A stretch of DNA of 64,000 nt from Xiphophorus maculatus. Its lineage: Eukaryota; Chordata; Actinopteri; Cyprinodontiformes; Poeciliidae. Both the position numbers and the translations under genes were made by a program. Of the stretch, positions 1 through 13,519 are shown in pieces (the stretch's first letter is position 1; every line of letters starts with the position of its first letter). Below the pieces are notes generated by a model. It did no database searches. It was not told where the DNA came from and was given only the letters and a program-made list of their open reading frames with translations. The stretch spans positions 32,851,114 through 32,915,113 of the forward strand of contig NC_036462.1 in assembly GCF_002775205.1 (NCBI RefSeq). Reading direction: 5' to 3'.

Positions 1-3000
1 TCTTTTCCTTTTATTGCAGTAATATTTGACCAACATGATCAGTACTTTGACTCAAGAAATGAAACTCAGAACTTTATGCCCTATTCCTCATTTGCATCCG
101 TTTTCTCCCTTCCTCAGCTGCATTCATTTATCTTCAATTAGCTCTTTTGTCATTTCAACTCCCTCCTCTGTAAATTATCCTCCCAGGTGTCATTATTCTC
201 CACTGGCTCTTTTTGTTGAACTCTGTTTTACTGGCGCACCTTTTTTCTTCCCATGTAAATTAGCCTTTTTTGTTAATTAAATTATGAACTGTCTTTGTTA
301 TCTCAAATCAATTTTTGCTTTTTGGAAAGCAAACATGAATTGCATCCATTATGCAGAATTCTACAATGGATTAAAGGAATTACTTTTTACTTTTCCCTTG
401 AGAAGACCAGCTATTAAGTTAATTTGCTTTTGTTAAAATCAACAAAGAGATATTTAAAAATAAATAAAAATCATGAACTCTGGGACGATGCCTCTCAGTT
501 GCCAGCGTTTTTCCTAAACTCACCAAACATAACAAACAAGTCAGCTGGGTTTTTTGGGGGACCAGGGGACAATTTTAGAAAGTAAAACAATACTTTGGAA
601 AAGTTCTCCTAATAGAAATTCCGTTGTGTGAGGCCTTGTGGCTTGGTGGAGACCCGGTGCAAGTTGGGCTCTGGTGTTGTGATAACAATCTCCAGGCATA
701 AAAATGTCAGGCAGTCTGAACCAGAGTGGGAGAAATCAGCAGGAGGGGAACAAATTCTCTACAAATTGGCTCCCATTCAGGACACAGAAGCCGTGTTGAT
801 GACAGACAGTGGCGTAGCCGGCCAGCAGGCAGCCTAGGCCAACATTTAATGCGACTTTCTCAGCTGCTCTCTTTCTTTCTCTCCATCTCCAATGTTTGTT
901 CCTCCCGTTTGCCTGCCGGTGCGCCATCGTGACATGTTTCTCTCTCTCCCAGCTTCCTGTGGCCTGACCGGCCCGGTCGTGGCGATACCACAGTGACACA
1001 GGCCCATTCACAGACGGACACCTGACACTGAGCTGCAGCTCTCGCATGCGGATTAGGGCTGGCATTCCTCCATCGCAGCCCTCCGCTCTCCCACATATGA
1101 TTCTGTGTTCCTCATTCAACCTTGACTTTTACTTTTGCTCAGAAGAATTTTCACTCGCGGCCTTTCCATTACAAATGTGTGCAATACCTTGCCTATATGT
1201 TGCTAATGTTGAAAAAACCCCACAATTTCACAATTGCAATGTTTTGATTAAATTAAAATCGCACATGAATAAGTGTTGTTGTGCATAAGACACAGTGACA
1301 AACTTCTGACCAATCACACAACACTTGGCACAGAGCACTGTCGAAATAGTTCGACCTGAGCCTGGACTAGAGTTTGGCAGGTGGATCGATCTCTCTGAAC
1401 AAAGTGACAATTTTTGTCACGTCAATGACAACCGATTCCTGCAACGTGGATGAGAACGTTGAGGTACGTTGAGATGGTTAGTCTTAAGTCATGAAGATTG
1501 TACTAACAGTCTTTCTTCTTTGTTTTCCTCTTTCAACAAGCTCCTTTACTTATTTATGTTCTTATTACAAACCTGCCACTTATTTCTTTTCTCCCATGTC
1601 TTCTTTAAAATATTTTAATATTCTACTTAGTTGTTCTATTCCCTTTCTCCTTTCTTGCATGTTTTTTTCAAACAATTTTTTGCTCAACATGATGGCTGTC
1701 AACATAGACGTGTTAACACCTGATCACATGACCTAATTTGACCTAAAAGTGTCTCTCCATGGAGGGTTATCTACGTTACAGCAACATGTTACATGGCCTT
1801 GCACCGCAATCAACAATGCAGAGCCACAAACACGAGTGAACAAATGATCGAGGAGTCAGAGATGCGCTCAGCGGCAAATGTTGGGCTAAAAAAAACACAG
1901 CATAAAACCAGTATGCAGTCTATTCATTGGCGTGATTAAATAGCCTTCCACTGAAGCCCAATCAGTTTATAGTTCATTTTAAATTACGTTTTGAAACAAA
2001 ATGACTTCTTATAAACCTTCCTCAATAGAAAAACCTGGAAAGTTGATGTTTGGTTTGAGACATCAAATTATTTTCCTAGACTGTTTTTGAAAACGTAAAT
2101 TTTTATATTTCAAACTCACAAAGTCAAGCATAATGATTAATCACATCACTAGAGTTACTAATCTGATGACGCATCTGAATCGATTGCCAGGAACTCAAAA
2201 TGTTCAGCTTCATTCCCAGTTGTGTTTCTGTTGCATTACTATTCTCTTTCTTCAACAAGTTCCTCTGCCTCCCTCTCCTTCACTTTCTCTCTCCCTCCAT
2301 CCTCCTTGTGTGCTCGTCCGTGTCACAGTGGAAATGAGTCGCTTTATGGGGAGAATTAAGTTTCATAACCCACCAGGTCCCTGACCCGAGCCAAATTAAC
2401 TTCAACAGTCCTGCTGGATCCGTGCATGCGCGCATGCACCTGCGCACACAGGAGTGTGCACACTCGGGCGTGTGCCCACTCCCGCCTCTTGCGAGTCCAA
2501 TAAGAAAGTGAAGTGAGCTTGGAAGCAGCTCAACATGGAACCCGCCTCATGCTTTTTTTCCCCCTGTGGATCTTATGACGAGTCTCATCTCACATGAACG
2601 CTGGCAGTTTGGAAAACCATTACTTCGGTTCACACGTCCGCTTTTCCCATCTGGACACAGAGGTCTTGGCTGGAGTTGCTCCTTAAAATGAGCGGATAAA
2701 TTAAATCATATTCGCAGCTACTCTCCTGTGTGTGTTCTAAGAGTATGATGGTTTGAGGCTTGTTGTAATGAGCTCGCTCTCTGCTCGTGTTCAACATTAG
2801 CTACTGATGCAATTAACTTCAGCAAACTTTGGCAGCACTCACATTTAAAAAGGTCAGAGCAGCTGCAGTCAAAAGCTCGTCTATGTCGCACGACAACAGC
2901 TGGCACAGACCAAAAAAAGGCCCCTGACGACGAAAAGAAATGGCACCGATAACATCACAACAGATAAAGAGGCGTTTTTCAGTTTAAAGTCACTGATGGT

Positions 3001-3130
3001 GGAAGATGGTGATGTGACGTTGGAACAAAGAATGTTGAGCACTGCAGTGAAATTACTCTGCAGCATTTGGTTTGGGGCATGTATACACTGTTCTTCAACC
3101 GTTTACTCTTTGTCACATTCAAACCACAAA
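1..3130. other. Intergenic DNA, no gene recognised
   Basis: AT-rich sequence with only short open frames that show no domain or exon structure I can recognise. A pyrimidine-rich tract lies near 2240-2310. Confidence 0.6.
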
Positions 3131-3206
3131 CTTGAGTAAATTTTATTGGACTTTTATTTCGTAGACCAAAACCAAGTAGTTCATGTTTCTGAAATAGAAG
3201 GAAAGT

Positions 3207-3725
3207 CATCCATCCATCATCTTCCTCTAATTATCCGGGGTCGGGTTGCCGAGGGCCAGATTTCCCAAGGCGTTCAGGCCAGCCCAGAAACATCGTTCCT
3301 TCAGCGTGTCCTGGGTCTTCCCCTGGAGGGACGTGCCTGGAACACCTCGTCTCTAAGGGAGAGACTCCAGACTCCCTGTGGAGGAAACCCAATTGAGTTG
3401 CTCGTGGCCATAATACACTATCCAAAGCTCATGACCATAGATGGGATGGTACAGCGCCTCTTTTACCACCAATCCTTCTCCATTTTCCCCCTCATTCTGG
3501 AACAAGAGACCCCAAACTACTTCACCTCCTCTACTTGGGGTAGAACCTTTTCCACTTTGAAGGAACTCTACCCTTTTCCACATAAAAACCACAGCCTCAG
3601 ATTTGGAGGCACTGATCCTCATCGCAGCTGCGTCTCACTGAGTTGTGAACCGCTCCAACAAAAGCTGTAGATCACAACATGATGAAGCCAGTAGGACCTC
3701 GTCATCTGCAAAGAGCCTGAGGCCA
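3207..3725 (-). mobile_element. RTE-clade LINE (Rex3-like), 3' end of the reverse-transcriptase ORF
   Basis: Read on the minus strand this is the C-terminal end of a fish RTE-type LINE. Recognisable pieces are KSEAVVF, YGHELW and the terminal PDPG followed by a stop at 3231-3233, then a short tail of GATG units (CATC repeats at 3207-3218 on the plus strand). A GATG tail directly after the ORF is characteristic of Rex3. The copy is heavily 5' truncated, has lost internal segments relative to the full C-terminal region, and reads in more than one frame, so it is dead. Rex1/Babar is the alternative family, but the tail argues for RTE. Confidence 0.75.
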
Positions 3726-4284
3726 AGTTTGTTCCAGTGAAGTCAAAGTCCTTATTTCATCCTGATGGGGCATCTATTGAATGAATATGATGATAGAAAG
3801 GAGTCCTGTCTCAAAGACATGGTGCCCATCATTGAAGAAAAATCATCAAAATACCAGTGGAAGCACATAAAGCTGGTCAGTGATTAAAAACGATCGGTGC
3901 AATAAAAATAAAGAATTTTCCCCATTTTTATTTTTTTAGATTTTTGAAGGATATCACTGTCTTTAGTATGCCATTTCCTACAAAACATGAAACAAAAACT
4001 GAAGTATTATTTTTTTTCCAAAATGTATACTGTACTTCCTTTAGATTATTTAAATGTCTGTTGTGAGGTTTCTGTCTCATGTGCTACCAGAAATAAACTC
4101 AGAGTGAACATTTCTCCAAACTCATCAAAATTTTACATATGTTGATTTTTCTAGTTTCTTTTTTTTTATCTTTGCAGCATTTTTCTGAACAACTTTAATG
4201 AAATACTTGATATTTACTGGGGCATCAGGGACACAAAGCTCTCATTGGAACATTCCATTCCTTACATTTTTCCTACTTCTGATT
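3726..4284. other. Intergenic DNA, nothing recognised
   Basis: AT-rich, with several short T runs. No coding, RNA or mobile-element signal was seen. Confidence 0.5.
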
Positions 4285-4904
4285 TAAAGGGGCACTATTA
4301 TGTTCATTCAACCTTTTTGAGCTTTATATAATGTTATAATGTTATTCCCTCATCAAAATCACCCCTGGAGTGTTGCCTAGATTCTTTCATGCATGTTTGA
4401 GAAATCCTTTAATCTCCCATGGCAACCATTCAGCTAGGCAAATCACCTGGTTGGACCTAGTCCCTCCTTTGAGACACAGCCCCTCCTCAGACCTGCAGTT
4501 TCCAAGCTTCAGAGCTTCCTCCTCACAGTGCAGCCCTTCTCCATTCAGATCCTTCAGACTAGCCAGCAGCAATTAGCAAACACCTGGTGGAACTGTGGAT
4601 CAGTTGAGCTCATTATAGGAGCTACTTCTCAGTGAAACACTGGTAAAAACGCTGTTAAAGTGTCAATAGAGGAGTCATGATGTGATGACTTCCTGAAGGC
4701 GGGAAGTCATCACAACATTCCTGTCAGAAAGAGCTGAAATTTTTAAAGTGACAGGAGGTCCAACTGCAAGGTGTTAAATATCGAAGTCAAATGTTTTAAA
4801 GTCATATTACATATAGCATTTTATAACAACTGAAGGCAACAGTTACTTGTTTGTGCTATAAGATGGCACTGTGTGTCTCGAAAACACATAATACGGCTCC
4901 TTTA
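4285..4904. mobile_element. Interspersed repeat with short inverted ends, copy A
   Basis: It starts TAAAGGGGCAC and ends GGCTCCTTTA, so the ends are imperfect inverted repeats. The body aligns with 14394-14949 over most of its length, sharing for example TTCAGACTAGCCAGCAGCAA and the stretch around GAGCTACTTCTCAGTGAAA. That makes it a non-autonomous DNA transposon by appearance. Superfamily is not assigned because no clear target duplication is visible. Both copies carry a 60-65 codon minus-strand open frame of related sequence, which is probably incidental. Confidence 0.6.
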
Positions 4905-5212
4905 GACATAATGCACAGGAAGGTCTGTTGGTTAAAGTTAAAGACATTTAGTTGTATGACAAGTTATGACTGAAGGGGCAAAATGCCACAATGGAAATTT
5001 CACAGAAAGCTGTCAGGACTGGGAATGGGTCAGTGGGAGCACACCTGACAGATGCAGCTACTGGAAATGGAGGAGTACGATTGAGGACCGCCTTCCTCGG
5101 TCTCATCACCCCTCTGTGTGTCTGTCAGCGCCCGATCCCTCTGCTGCGATCTTATCTCTCAATTACAGCACCCAGCACATTCCTGTCAACCACACACATG
5201 CATGGATGCATG

Positions 5213-5295
<83 letters not shown>
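5213..5295. repeat. (CA)n microsatellite with a CACG interruption
   Basis: About 83 bp of CA dinucleotides interrupted near the middle by several CACG units. It produces long His/Thr-rich open frames that are not genes. Confidence 0.95.
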
Positions 5296-5297
<2 letters not shown>

Positions 5298-6380
5298 GCA
5301 CGCTCAGTTCAAAACATCTCAATACGAGGCATTACTCTCACTCATGACTTAATGGGCTACATTTTTCTCTCTGAAAACACAAACAACTTTCACAACACAT
5401 GCAAAAAGAGAAGCATTTTATAGCCAGCATGAACAGGCCAGGTTATAGCAAATAGCTAAACTCCATATTTCATCTATTGGTGAATCATTTACAATATTAT
5501 AAACAAACACATTTCTTTCACATATTCACTTTAGCTGCAGTATTGGAGAAAAAACAACATTCTCCAGCAATTAGAAAAAGTTTTAAAATTCTTGTTTGCT
5601 GACTCATGTTAACATAACAAATGGCACAGGACACGCAGTCCCCCATCACTAACACAAACACACACCGATTCTATAACTAGCATCAACACTAAGGGGTCGT
5701 ATTGGTTGGTGAGAGCTCACTAAACACTCACTAAAAAAATACATTTAAAAAAATCAGAAGATCCATACATGAAAACATGTTAATTTTTATTTTAATGTTG
5801 AAGCGATGGGGGAAAAAAAAAGCTTGATGTCCCACTTAACACACACTCTTTCCATTTTAACCGAGCAATTATAGCCAGTAACTATGGACAAAAGGGTGTG
5901 AGTGTGCTAAGTTCTCATTTCAGTCAACATGTTTGTGGTGGTTTGCTGGCATCTACCCACTGGCATTTATATCCGTTCCTAATGATAGAACTGCTGGAGC
6001 TCCTTTTAGCTGGACAGAATCCACCGGCCTACAATAAAAGTTAGTCCTGGCATTGCCTGGGCCGTCCTAGCAGCAACAAACGTGTTTTTTAAGCCACTAC
6101 AACTCAGACATTATTTAATCTCAAGAAGCTCTCGATTTAGTGCAGTAAAAACAGGCATAGTTGTCTGTTTTTAAACTCTTTTGACCAAAAGAAACTTTTC
6201 TGTTGCATCTATTACTAATGTCAAGAAATTCTTTAATGAAGATCAGGCATGTCTTAAAAAAAGAAATGTGGATATGACTTTTTAGTTTCTGCTTTTCAAG
6301 TGAGACCAAAGCATTTTACAAAATCTACTGACCAGCGTTGTCGGGTTGAAGTTGAGCGGTTGACGTGGTTGTTGAGCAGC

Positions 6381-6409
6381 ATCACTTCATCACTTCATCA
6401 CTTCATCAC
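6381..6409. repeat. Octamer tandem repeat
   Basis: The octamer ATCACTTC is repeated about 3.6 times without interruption. Confidence 0.85.
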
Positions 6410-6789
6410 GACCTTTAATCTGTCCGTTTTGCTCTGTGGCTGGAAGCTCCTGGAAGTTGAGTAGTTGGGACTGTTTTCCGCTTGAACAAACACACCCATC
6501 AAATTCTGACCAATCACACAATAGTTTTGAATGCAGATGTGGTGCAGACAACATGAGGCTGAGAACAAAATTATGTCATTTTCATCATTCAGCTGCAACA
6601 ATGAAAACCGATTTTGACACTTAAGCCATGCAGTGTCCAAATCGGGCCATGCAGACTCTTACCTTGGAAAGACTTTCGTTTGAGGTTAGTTATGAAGTTG
6701 GCCTTACTTCAAAGCTGCCGTCTTTTTGCTTATTCAAAACATTTTTTCCCTTTCACGCAGTGTCGTGATATGTTTGGATAGAAGAGGTG

Positions 6790-7030
6790 AAGTAGATAAA
6801 AATGCTTTTAATGTTGTCAAAACCTTTTACAAAGTCAAAGACACAAAGAGTCGGTACAGGAGTTGAGCAGGCAAGTGACACAAAAGTGACTCAAGGATGC
6901 AGTGAGGAAAGAACCACACAGGTGAGACTAAATACACAGGAGGTTATGAGCAAACAGGAGACAGCTGGAACCAATAAAAGAGAACATAAAGACACAGGCG
7001 GATAAAAATAACCAAAATACAAACTCACTA
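6790..7030. repeat. Unclassified interspersed repeat, copy A
   Basis: Shares order and wording with 17041-17420: an ACACAGGTGA motif, then TAAATACACAGGAGGT, then a purine-rich stretch with an AGACA-type motif. Class is not determined; it is similar to A-rich repeats common in fish genomes. Confidence 0.4.
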
Positions 7031-9074
7031 AACCCAGATCACAACACTCAGCTTTCTGTTATTATGCTGAGATACAGGACTTCAATCAGCCAACCTCCTT
7101 AGAAAAGATCTTTTATGACTTTCTCTCCTTGTCACTGATATTGACGCTTTTAAAGCCGTCTTTACGTAGGCCGTAACCTTTCTGTAATAAATATTAGTTT
7201 TGTTGGTATTTCAACTTTCTTAAAAACTGATTTTATTTGTTTTTCATTAACTGTGATCTATAAATATCAAAACTAACTAATCTATGCTGATGCATATTAA
7301 CGTGAGTAACCAGTCTGAGTTTCACTTCTTGAAATAACTGAAATAAGCTAGCTTTTCAAAATTATTCGAACGTATTCTGATGTACCTGTAACTGTGATTC
7401 AAGCAGAAACACAGATAATCACAGCATCCTGAAAAAGCCACTTCCCATCTCTGTGCCCTCTGTAACTTGTTTCAGCAGTTAAAACTGTTTAATCCATTGT
7501 TTACACGTCGTAACTTGCTTTTCCGAGCCGCCTTTAAACGCAACATGAGCGCTCTAAGACGCTCGAGCTTGTTCACAAGCAGCCTATAGGCTACTGATGT
7601 TATCTATGTTCAAAAGTGGGTAGTACTTGTTATATTCACTTGAGTAACTTTTTTGGAAGGTACTTCTAAAAGTAGGTTTACTGCACTGTACCTTTTTCTT
7701 TTATTTAAGGCATATTGTTATTGCTATGTAGATTCATTTTGCCCCCCCAAAATAAGCCGTTGCCCCCCCTGTTAAACTCGTCTGGAGCCGGGGCTGAAAT
7801 TCAGCCACACACACCTCATGCTTTTACATGAGAAAGTGTCTCTGCTTCTCGCTCCATTTATGACCTAGTGCCCCAAACAAATCCTGAATTAATTAAAAAG
7901 GGAAATCCCAATGGTCTCCAGGCAGAGACACACACTCTCTCCTTTTCTTTCATGCACACAAAACACACACACGCACACACACCCCCACACACACATATAG
8001 ATTGAGTGTCTTTTACCATTATGTGGCGGTGAGGGATTAGTGGAGCTTGTTCACCTACCGGAGTACTTGCAGTCTGACAGAGTGACAGAGCACAAGCAGG
8101 TTTAAACATTACTGAGCAGTATCTGAGGGACAAGGGCCTAAAGAGGTTTTATTTGCAGTGTATATATAGTTTGTCATAAAGCAATAATTTTAACATTACT
8201 AAGGAGCATAAGTGAAGTCATTTGGTTGGTTATGTGATGATTAAAGTACTTTAAATCTAGCTTATTATACAATTAAGGGATTTGACTGAACTATGTGTAC
8301 AAGAGTTCTGCATCTCTACTTTGTGATGGCTGTTTTGTTTCTCCCCATCTGTGCATCTAAATGAATTAGCTATTTGGAAACAATCCGATTTCCATCATGA
8401 TGAAGTCCAATTGATTGATTTTAGGTTAAAATTATGGCCATGTTTTTTTTTTAGCAGAAAGTCAGTACTCTACCACCAGCATGGCTGTTTTCCTCCCACT
8501 ATGCTGCCTCCACAATGCGACCTTAGGTAATAGTTTAGCTACTTAAACCGTTTAACTTGTCAAAATCTTGTCCTTAGGTCAGACATGCAGAATACATTAA
8601 AAAATGTTCATGTAGTGGTGAGATGAAGACTTAAAATTGGTTTTGTTTTAGTTTCAATCAGGGAATTAATGCTTACATAAACCCACCTTCAGGCTCGAAA
8701 CTTGGCATGAAAAAAAGTTTTTAAAACTGATATAAGGACAACATAGCTTGCTGAAATCTCATCAGATTTTATTTGTTTATTTATTAAAAACTTCAATTTA
8801 GAATGCAAATTAAAAAGTATTTTATTTACCCCAAAGTGATATTAAATGTTGCTGCAACTCATCTAAGTTTTTCTAAGAGTCGTGGACCGTGACGCTGTGG
8901 GGAGGAAGAATCTCCAGTAGCAGTCAGTTTTGAAACAAATCTAAAGAAACCTCTGACTGATGGCTGTTGCTGTATGCTAACATCTACATTTCTGGACAGC
9001 AGAGACAATATTTCAAGGCATCATGTTTAGTGGTGTCAGATTTTAGTGGTTATAGGATTTCTCTTTTGTATTTG
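7031..9074. other. Intergenic DNA, nothing recognised
   Basis: AT-rich with an imperfect CA tract at about 7955-7996. No coding or RNA gene was seen. Confidence 0.5.
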
Positions 9075-9370
9075 GTAAAACACTATGAGCCATTTCTCCG
9101 GCTCGCGCATTTCCTTTCCACTTTCTGCTTTTGGCGCGCTCTCTGGTCTGCTTGGCGTTCACATATGCATTCGAACCGCACCAGAGTTTACTTCAACCAA
9201 ACTCGAGACTGAGGTCTGTAGACGGACCGGCGCCCGCTTTTTTGGTTTACATCAGAGATCGATTACGCGTTCACACACACCCGACCAGACCTTCTAGGTA
9301 AACAAACAAGAGTTCAGCAAATTACAGTTCAATTAAAGTGGAACCAACAGACCTGGTGTGAATGCACCCT
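9075..9370. repeat. Possible fish interspersed repeat
   Basis: A locally GC- and CpG-rich island in AT-rich surroundings that ends GGTGTGAATGCACCCT, an ending I associate with a common fish non-autonomous DNA element. I could not find a matching inverted end on the left, so the assignment is weak. Confidence 0.3.
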
Positions 9371-11208
9371 TAAAAACAGTTGTTGAGATGAATCCAGGCT
9401 GAATCTTCATTTTCTTGATGAAATCATGCAGAGCCAGCAATTTGTCCTGGCATCTCCAGGACAAACTGGAGGAACTTTATTGAGGATGAAGTTTGCTGTG
9501 TCTCCCTTTGCTGTGTGTATACAAAATTAAAATAGACTTGGTTGGATCCTGTAGGTGCAACATTAGACTATTACTGACTGGAGCAACTATGTGGATAAAA
9601 GCACTTTGGTAGCTCTGTGATGTGGTTCTAGTTTGATCACATGTATATACTCATCTCTAAGTGATGCAGATTTGAGTGGTCTTTATTATAAGTGGTCATC
9701 CTCCTGTTCATGGCATCCTCATCAGCTTTAGTGGTCCTATTTGTGATGCTACTGACAGGTTGCTTCCTTCTATAATTCTGCCATGGTGAGTCAGTAAGGT
9801 AGTGATAATCAGCAGAAAACAGAAACAACTGAAAACAGCTGACAGCTAACCAGTTGGACCGACTTGTTCTCCAAACAACTGAGATGTTTGTTTCTGTAGC
9901 ATTTCCTATGAAAATTACAGACAACCGGCAGGCTTTGAAGAGCCATAATCAACTTCTCATCTCGTCTCACTGTTTTGAAGTTGTCAGGTCAAAGAGATGT
10001 GCAGTAAACACGTTCACATCTGCTGTGAATTGGGAAAATGTGGAAAGCTAATTGGCTGTTGAGAGCTGGAAGTTGGACAGAGGTTTGTCCTCTGACAGGC
10101 TTGATGAAGGATAAGATTTGCAGCGTTTGAGGCCTGAAATGAATAGAGCAACGATGGTTTCTCAGTGATGCTGCTTGGAGAAAGAAATGTGTGAATAGCT
10201 GTTTAAAGCCTAATAGGGCCATTAGAAGTTGCACAATAGCTTCTCACTGAAAGCTGTTGTTTTTCATAAATTTCTTTTGATCAACATCTACATTGTAATG
10301 CAATATGAAGACATCCAAGATTTGAAACAATGTAATGGGATTTTGTGGTAAGCAAAACAAAGTGTAAGAGTTTGAAAATGTGTTTTCGATCGAGGGTTCA
10401 TCAAAGTAGCCACCTTGTGATTCCATAACAGGCCCATACATTGTTAATTGTGTGTGGCAGGCTCATGTGGTCGCCACCTGGAGCTAATCCAACAGTCTTC
10501 AAGGAGTTCCCACATATGCAGAGCATTTGTTAACTGCCTCTTCTGGTCCATGGAGTCCAGATAATTCCACGGCCTCTCACTGATGGATCTGATGAGTTTA
10601 GAAGCTTGGCCATCACTCCCTTTGTTCAAATATCGCTGCTAAAACTGTTATCTTTTTATTATTGCAAAAGATGTGCCTTTAGTGACAGGTTATTGTTTTA
10701 TGGTAGGCCACTGATCATTCTTTCTTGGTGAAGAAAGAGCTGAGTTCTTGATTTACTGATTTGCCTATGTTCTGACCATCACATGTCATAAGAATCATGA
10801 CCAAAAGAGTGAGATCTGTTATACAAGCAGTTGAGCAGAACTTACTTTGTAGGGTGTATGGAGTGGTGGTTTCTCAACCAGTACTCCAATAGTCTCTGTT
10901 CAATTGGGGACTAAATTTGCAACATTTGATACATTTTTAGTTGGAGTGGTTCTCTTACACACTGGATTGTGTCAAACAAACCAAACCCTCTGAAAAACCT
11001 GTTCCTCCCCCTGGCATGTGTTGTCGCTATACCAAGAGTAACTGAAGGAAATGACACAGAAATCTCTTAATAAAACACAGGGCACAACTTCCTTCTTAAT
11101 GAAATGTCAAAAAAAAAAACCTGAGTAGCATCAGATTCTATCTGTTGTAAGATTTGTTTTTTGTCTTTGGCAAAAGAACACAAGCCATTTCTCCCACTAG
11201 CTCTAGAC
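9371..11208. other. Intergenic DNA, nothing recognised
   Basis: No gene, RNA or clear repeat was seen. The open frames here are under 100 codons and without recognisable domains. Confidence 0.5.
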
Positions 11209-11402
11209 CACATGTCTCAAACTCCAGTCCTGTAGGGCCACTGCCCTGAAACTTTTAGATGTTCCTCTGCTGCACCACACCTGAATAGAATAATTAGGTC
11301 ATTAGGAGGTAATTAAGCCATTTCATTCCAGTGTTTTGTACCTGTGGCACATCTAAAAACTGCAGGACAGCAGCCCTTGAGGACTGGAGTTTGACACCCC
11401 TG
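11209..11402. mobile_element. hAT-like MITE, degenerate copy
   Basis: Same family as the insertion at 52149-52373. The right end reads GGACTGGAGTTTGACACCCC followed by TG, and the left end has the inverted form with TCAAACTCCAGTCCT. Internal similarity includes CCTAAT/ATTAGG-type segments and CAGGACAG. No clean 8-bp target duplication remains and the left end is altered, so it is older than the copy in the array. Confidence 0.75.
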
Positions 11403-12297
11403 CCTTAAAATATCAAAGCAGAAACAGGTGAGAGTTGTCATCTGTAATTGTGTGTCAGTGTTGTGTTCAGGTATTCTGGGTACATAGAAAAGTTTCTGCT
11501 ACCCTGAAAAACAAGCGGGTCCTCAGATGATGGCAGTGTGACTGTGGTAGGGTTTGAAAGAGAAAGTAGCTTAAAACTGTTTGACAACATTGGTTTGTAA
11601 TCTCTCATTTAAAATTGTTCAGCTTCTGTTACAGAGTAAACATACTCCTGCTACTCTCGGGTGGCCATGTGGGCGTGTTGATCTAACCAGTTCATTTTCT
11701 GCAAGTGTTAAGCCATGAATAATCGTTGTAGACAGCAGCATCATTGCGTTTACGCCTGAGCGTGCAGGTTTCTGTCCTTTTAACCAAAAATAACATTTTA
11801 ATGAATGTTTACGTTATTGTCTTGCAAAAAAATCATAAGCAGTGCATATAAATGTTTAAAAAAAAACTATTCACTGGCAGCTGATGCTGCTTGTGTTATT
11901 ACACTTACTGGTATAGCTTGTGGAATGTTGAAATCACAAGTGGGGCTCAGAATCTGAAACGTTAGGGTACTTCTAGACTTGTAGATGAAAATAACACATA
12001 ATATCATGCACATAAAAACATACATGGACCACACACACTATTTACTCTATGACTTGACTTTACCATTTGTCTCCTTGATCTCCACCAATCAATCACAGGA
12101 GAGAACAGAGACACAAGGGATAATCCATGCATAGAAAAGATGTGACAGCTCTCTGCAGAAAGGCCATGGCAACATAATGCAAGGCAACCATGCCAACCAC
12201 CACGTCAGCCATCTGGCCCCTCAGCTGAGGGGTCTTCAGATCAGTAAGGCTTTTGAAGCAGCAAGTTGTCCTACAGAGCACTTTCTACACTGTTTCG
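11403..12297. other. Intergenic DNA, nothing recognised
   Basis: AT-rich. No coding or RNA signal was seen. Confidence 0.5.
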
Positions 12298-12987
12298 CAA
12301 CCAAGGTTGTTACAGTTAACTAAGACTAATGAAATGACAAAAGGTGAAATTGAGAAAACATTTTTATTAACTGAAATTAATAAAAACAGTAATTATTAGG
12401 GGAAAACTACAACTAGCTTAAACTATATTGTGATTATAAAACATACATACTGAAAAACTATATAGTTTCCTTAATGTTTGTGTCTATTCATGTATTTAAT
12501 AGTCTTACGAACTGATGTGAAATTGTCCCCCCGACACACACACACACACACGCGCCAGTAGTTTAAGTCAGCTGTCGGCAAATTACATTACTCCATAATC
12601 CTCTTGGCAGCACTTACGCTAGTCTACAAAATTGCGATAGCAAAAATTTGGAAAAAGCTCCAGAGACAGTTGATTGTTCAACAATAATTGAATACATTTT
12701 GTTGAAATGGTATCTTCTGTTGAGCATTCATTACCCAATCAATGCATAAATAATGACTATACAGTTCTTTGACCTTTTTAATTCTGCACCTAAAGATGAA
12801 CAAAATTATGAAAAACTAAAACTACTATTGAAAACCAAACTAAAATTAAACAATATCTAACTAACAAAAACTAGCAAACACACTCTATGGAATATAATAA
12901 AAACTAAGTCAATTAGACTAACAAAAAGTCACAACGAAATAAAACCAACAAAAAATGAAACACCCAAAACTATTTTAATCCTGATTG
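12298..12987. mobile_element. Probable non-autonomous DNA transposon, A-rich
   Basis: The left end CAACCAAGGTTGTTACAGTT and the right end read in reverse, CAATCAGGATTAAAATAGTT, are similar inverted ends. The right half is strongly A-rich with many AACTAA/AACTAAAA repeats. A short CA tract sits at 12534-12552. There is no coding capacity and the superfamily is unassigned. Confidence 0.4.
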
Positions 12988-13519
12988 CAACAGCTTCTAA
13001 TGTGCCTGTGCAGGTTGTTTGTAGAAGTTGCCCAATAGGAGGCCTGTAAAAATACAGGAATTTTTTGTGGGATTTACATCCTAATATCTTTGGCAGAGGG
13101 AAATTTCCAGGTTTGTGTAATTGAGTAAAACAATACGTTTTATTGCACTTTTATTTGCAGTGCTATTTCATGACTGATGCCAATCGAGTTAATCCGTATA
13201 ATTTCACAATGTATAATGTACATAATGACACACTCAATATTAGAGTGAACAGACACTAACACTAGATAATACCTAATTAATACTCAAAGATGGATGCTGA
13301 GGAGACAGAGCCCAGACAGTGAAGCAGCTGTGCAGTGAAGGAAGGACAGGGGAGTAGACAGGACCCAGCTGCGGGCGAAGGTTTGGTCCAGATCAAGTGT
13401 TTTCACTATACAAGTCTAACTCACCCCCAGCAGAGAGAGGAGAGAGAGAGAGCGTGTCGGGGTGTGTAGTCCAGCCATTTATTACATGGTGAAAATAAAT
13501 AAGCAACTTTCTTGAGCTA
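12988..13519. other. Intergenic DNA with a GA repeat
   Basis: It holds a short GA tract at 13431-13452 and nothing else recognised. Confidence 0.5.

Larger units (their letters stand above)
4905..6789. other. Intergenic DNA with simple repeats
   Basis: Apart from the CA microsatellite and the octamer repeat listed separately, no gene, RNA or element was recognised. Confidence 0.5.

Noticed and set aside
736-1119. 127-codon minus-strand open frame
   Set aside because: It overlaps another frame on the same strand and shows no domain, no splice-site context and no recognisable similarity.
3146-3670. 174-codon plus-strand open frame
   Set aside because: It is antisense to the RTE-type LINE fragment at 3207-3725, whose coding sense is minus.
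4966-5423. Three overlapping open frames of 100-128 codons rich in His and Thr
   Set aside because: They are translations of the CA microsatellite at 5213-5295 in several frames and have no other coding evidence.
11209-11402. Functional hAT transposon
   Set aside because: It has only 194 bp, no open frame and degenerate ends; a MITE remnant fits.
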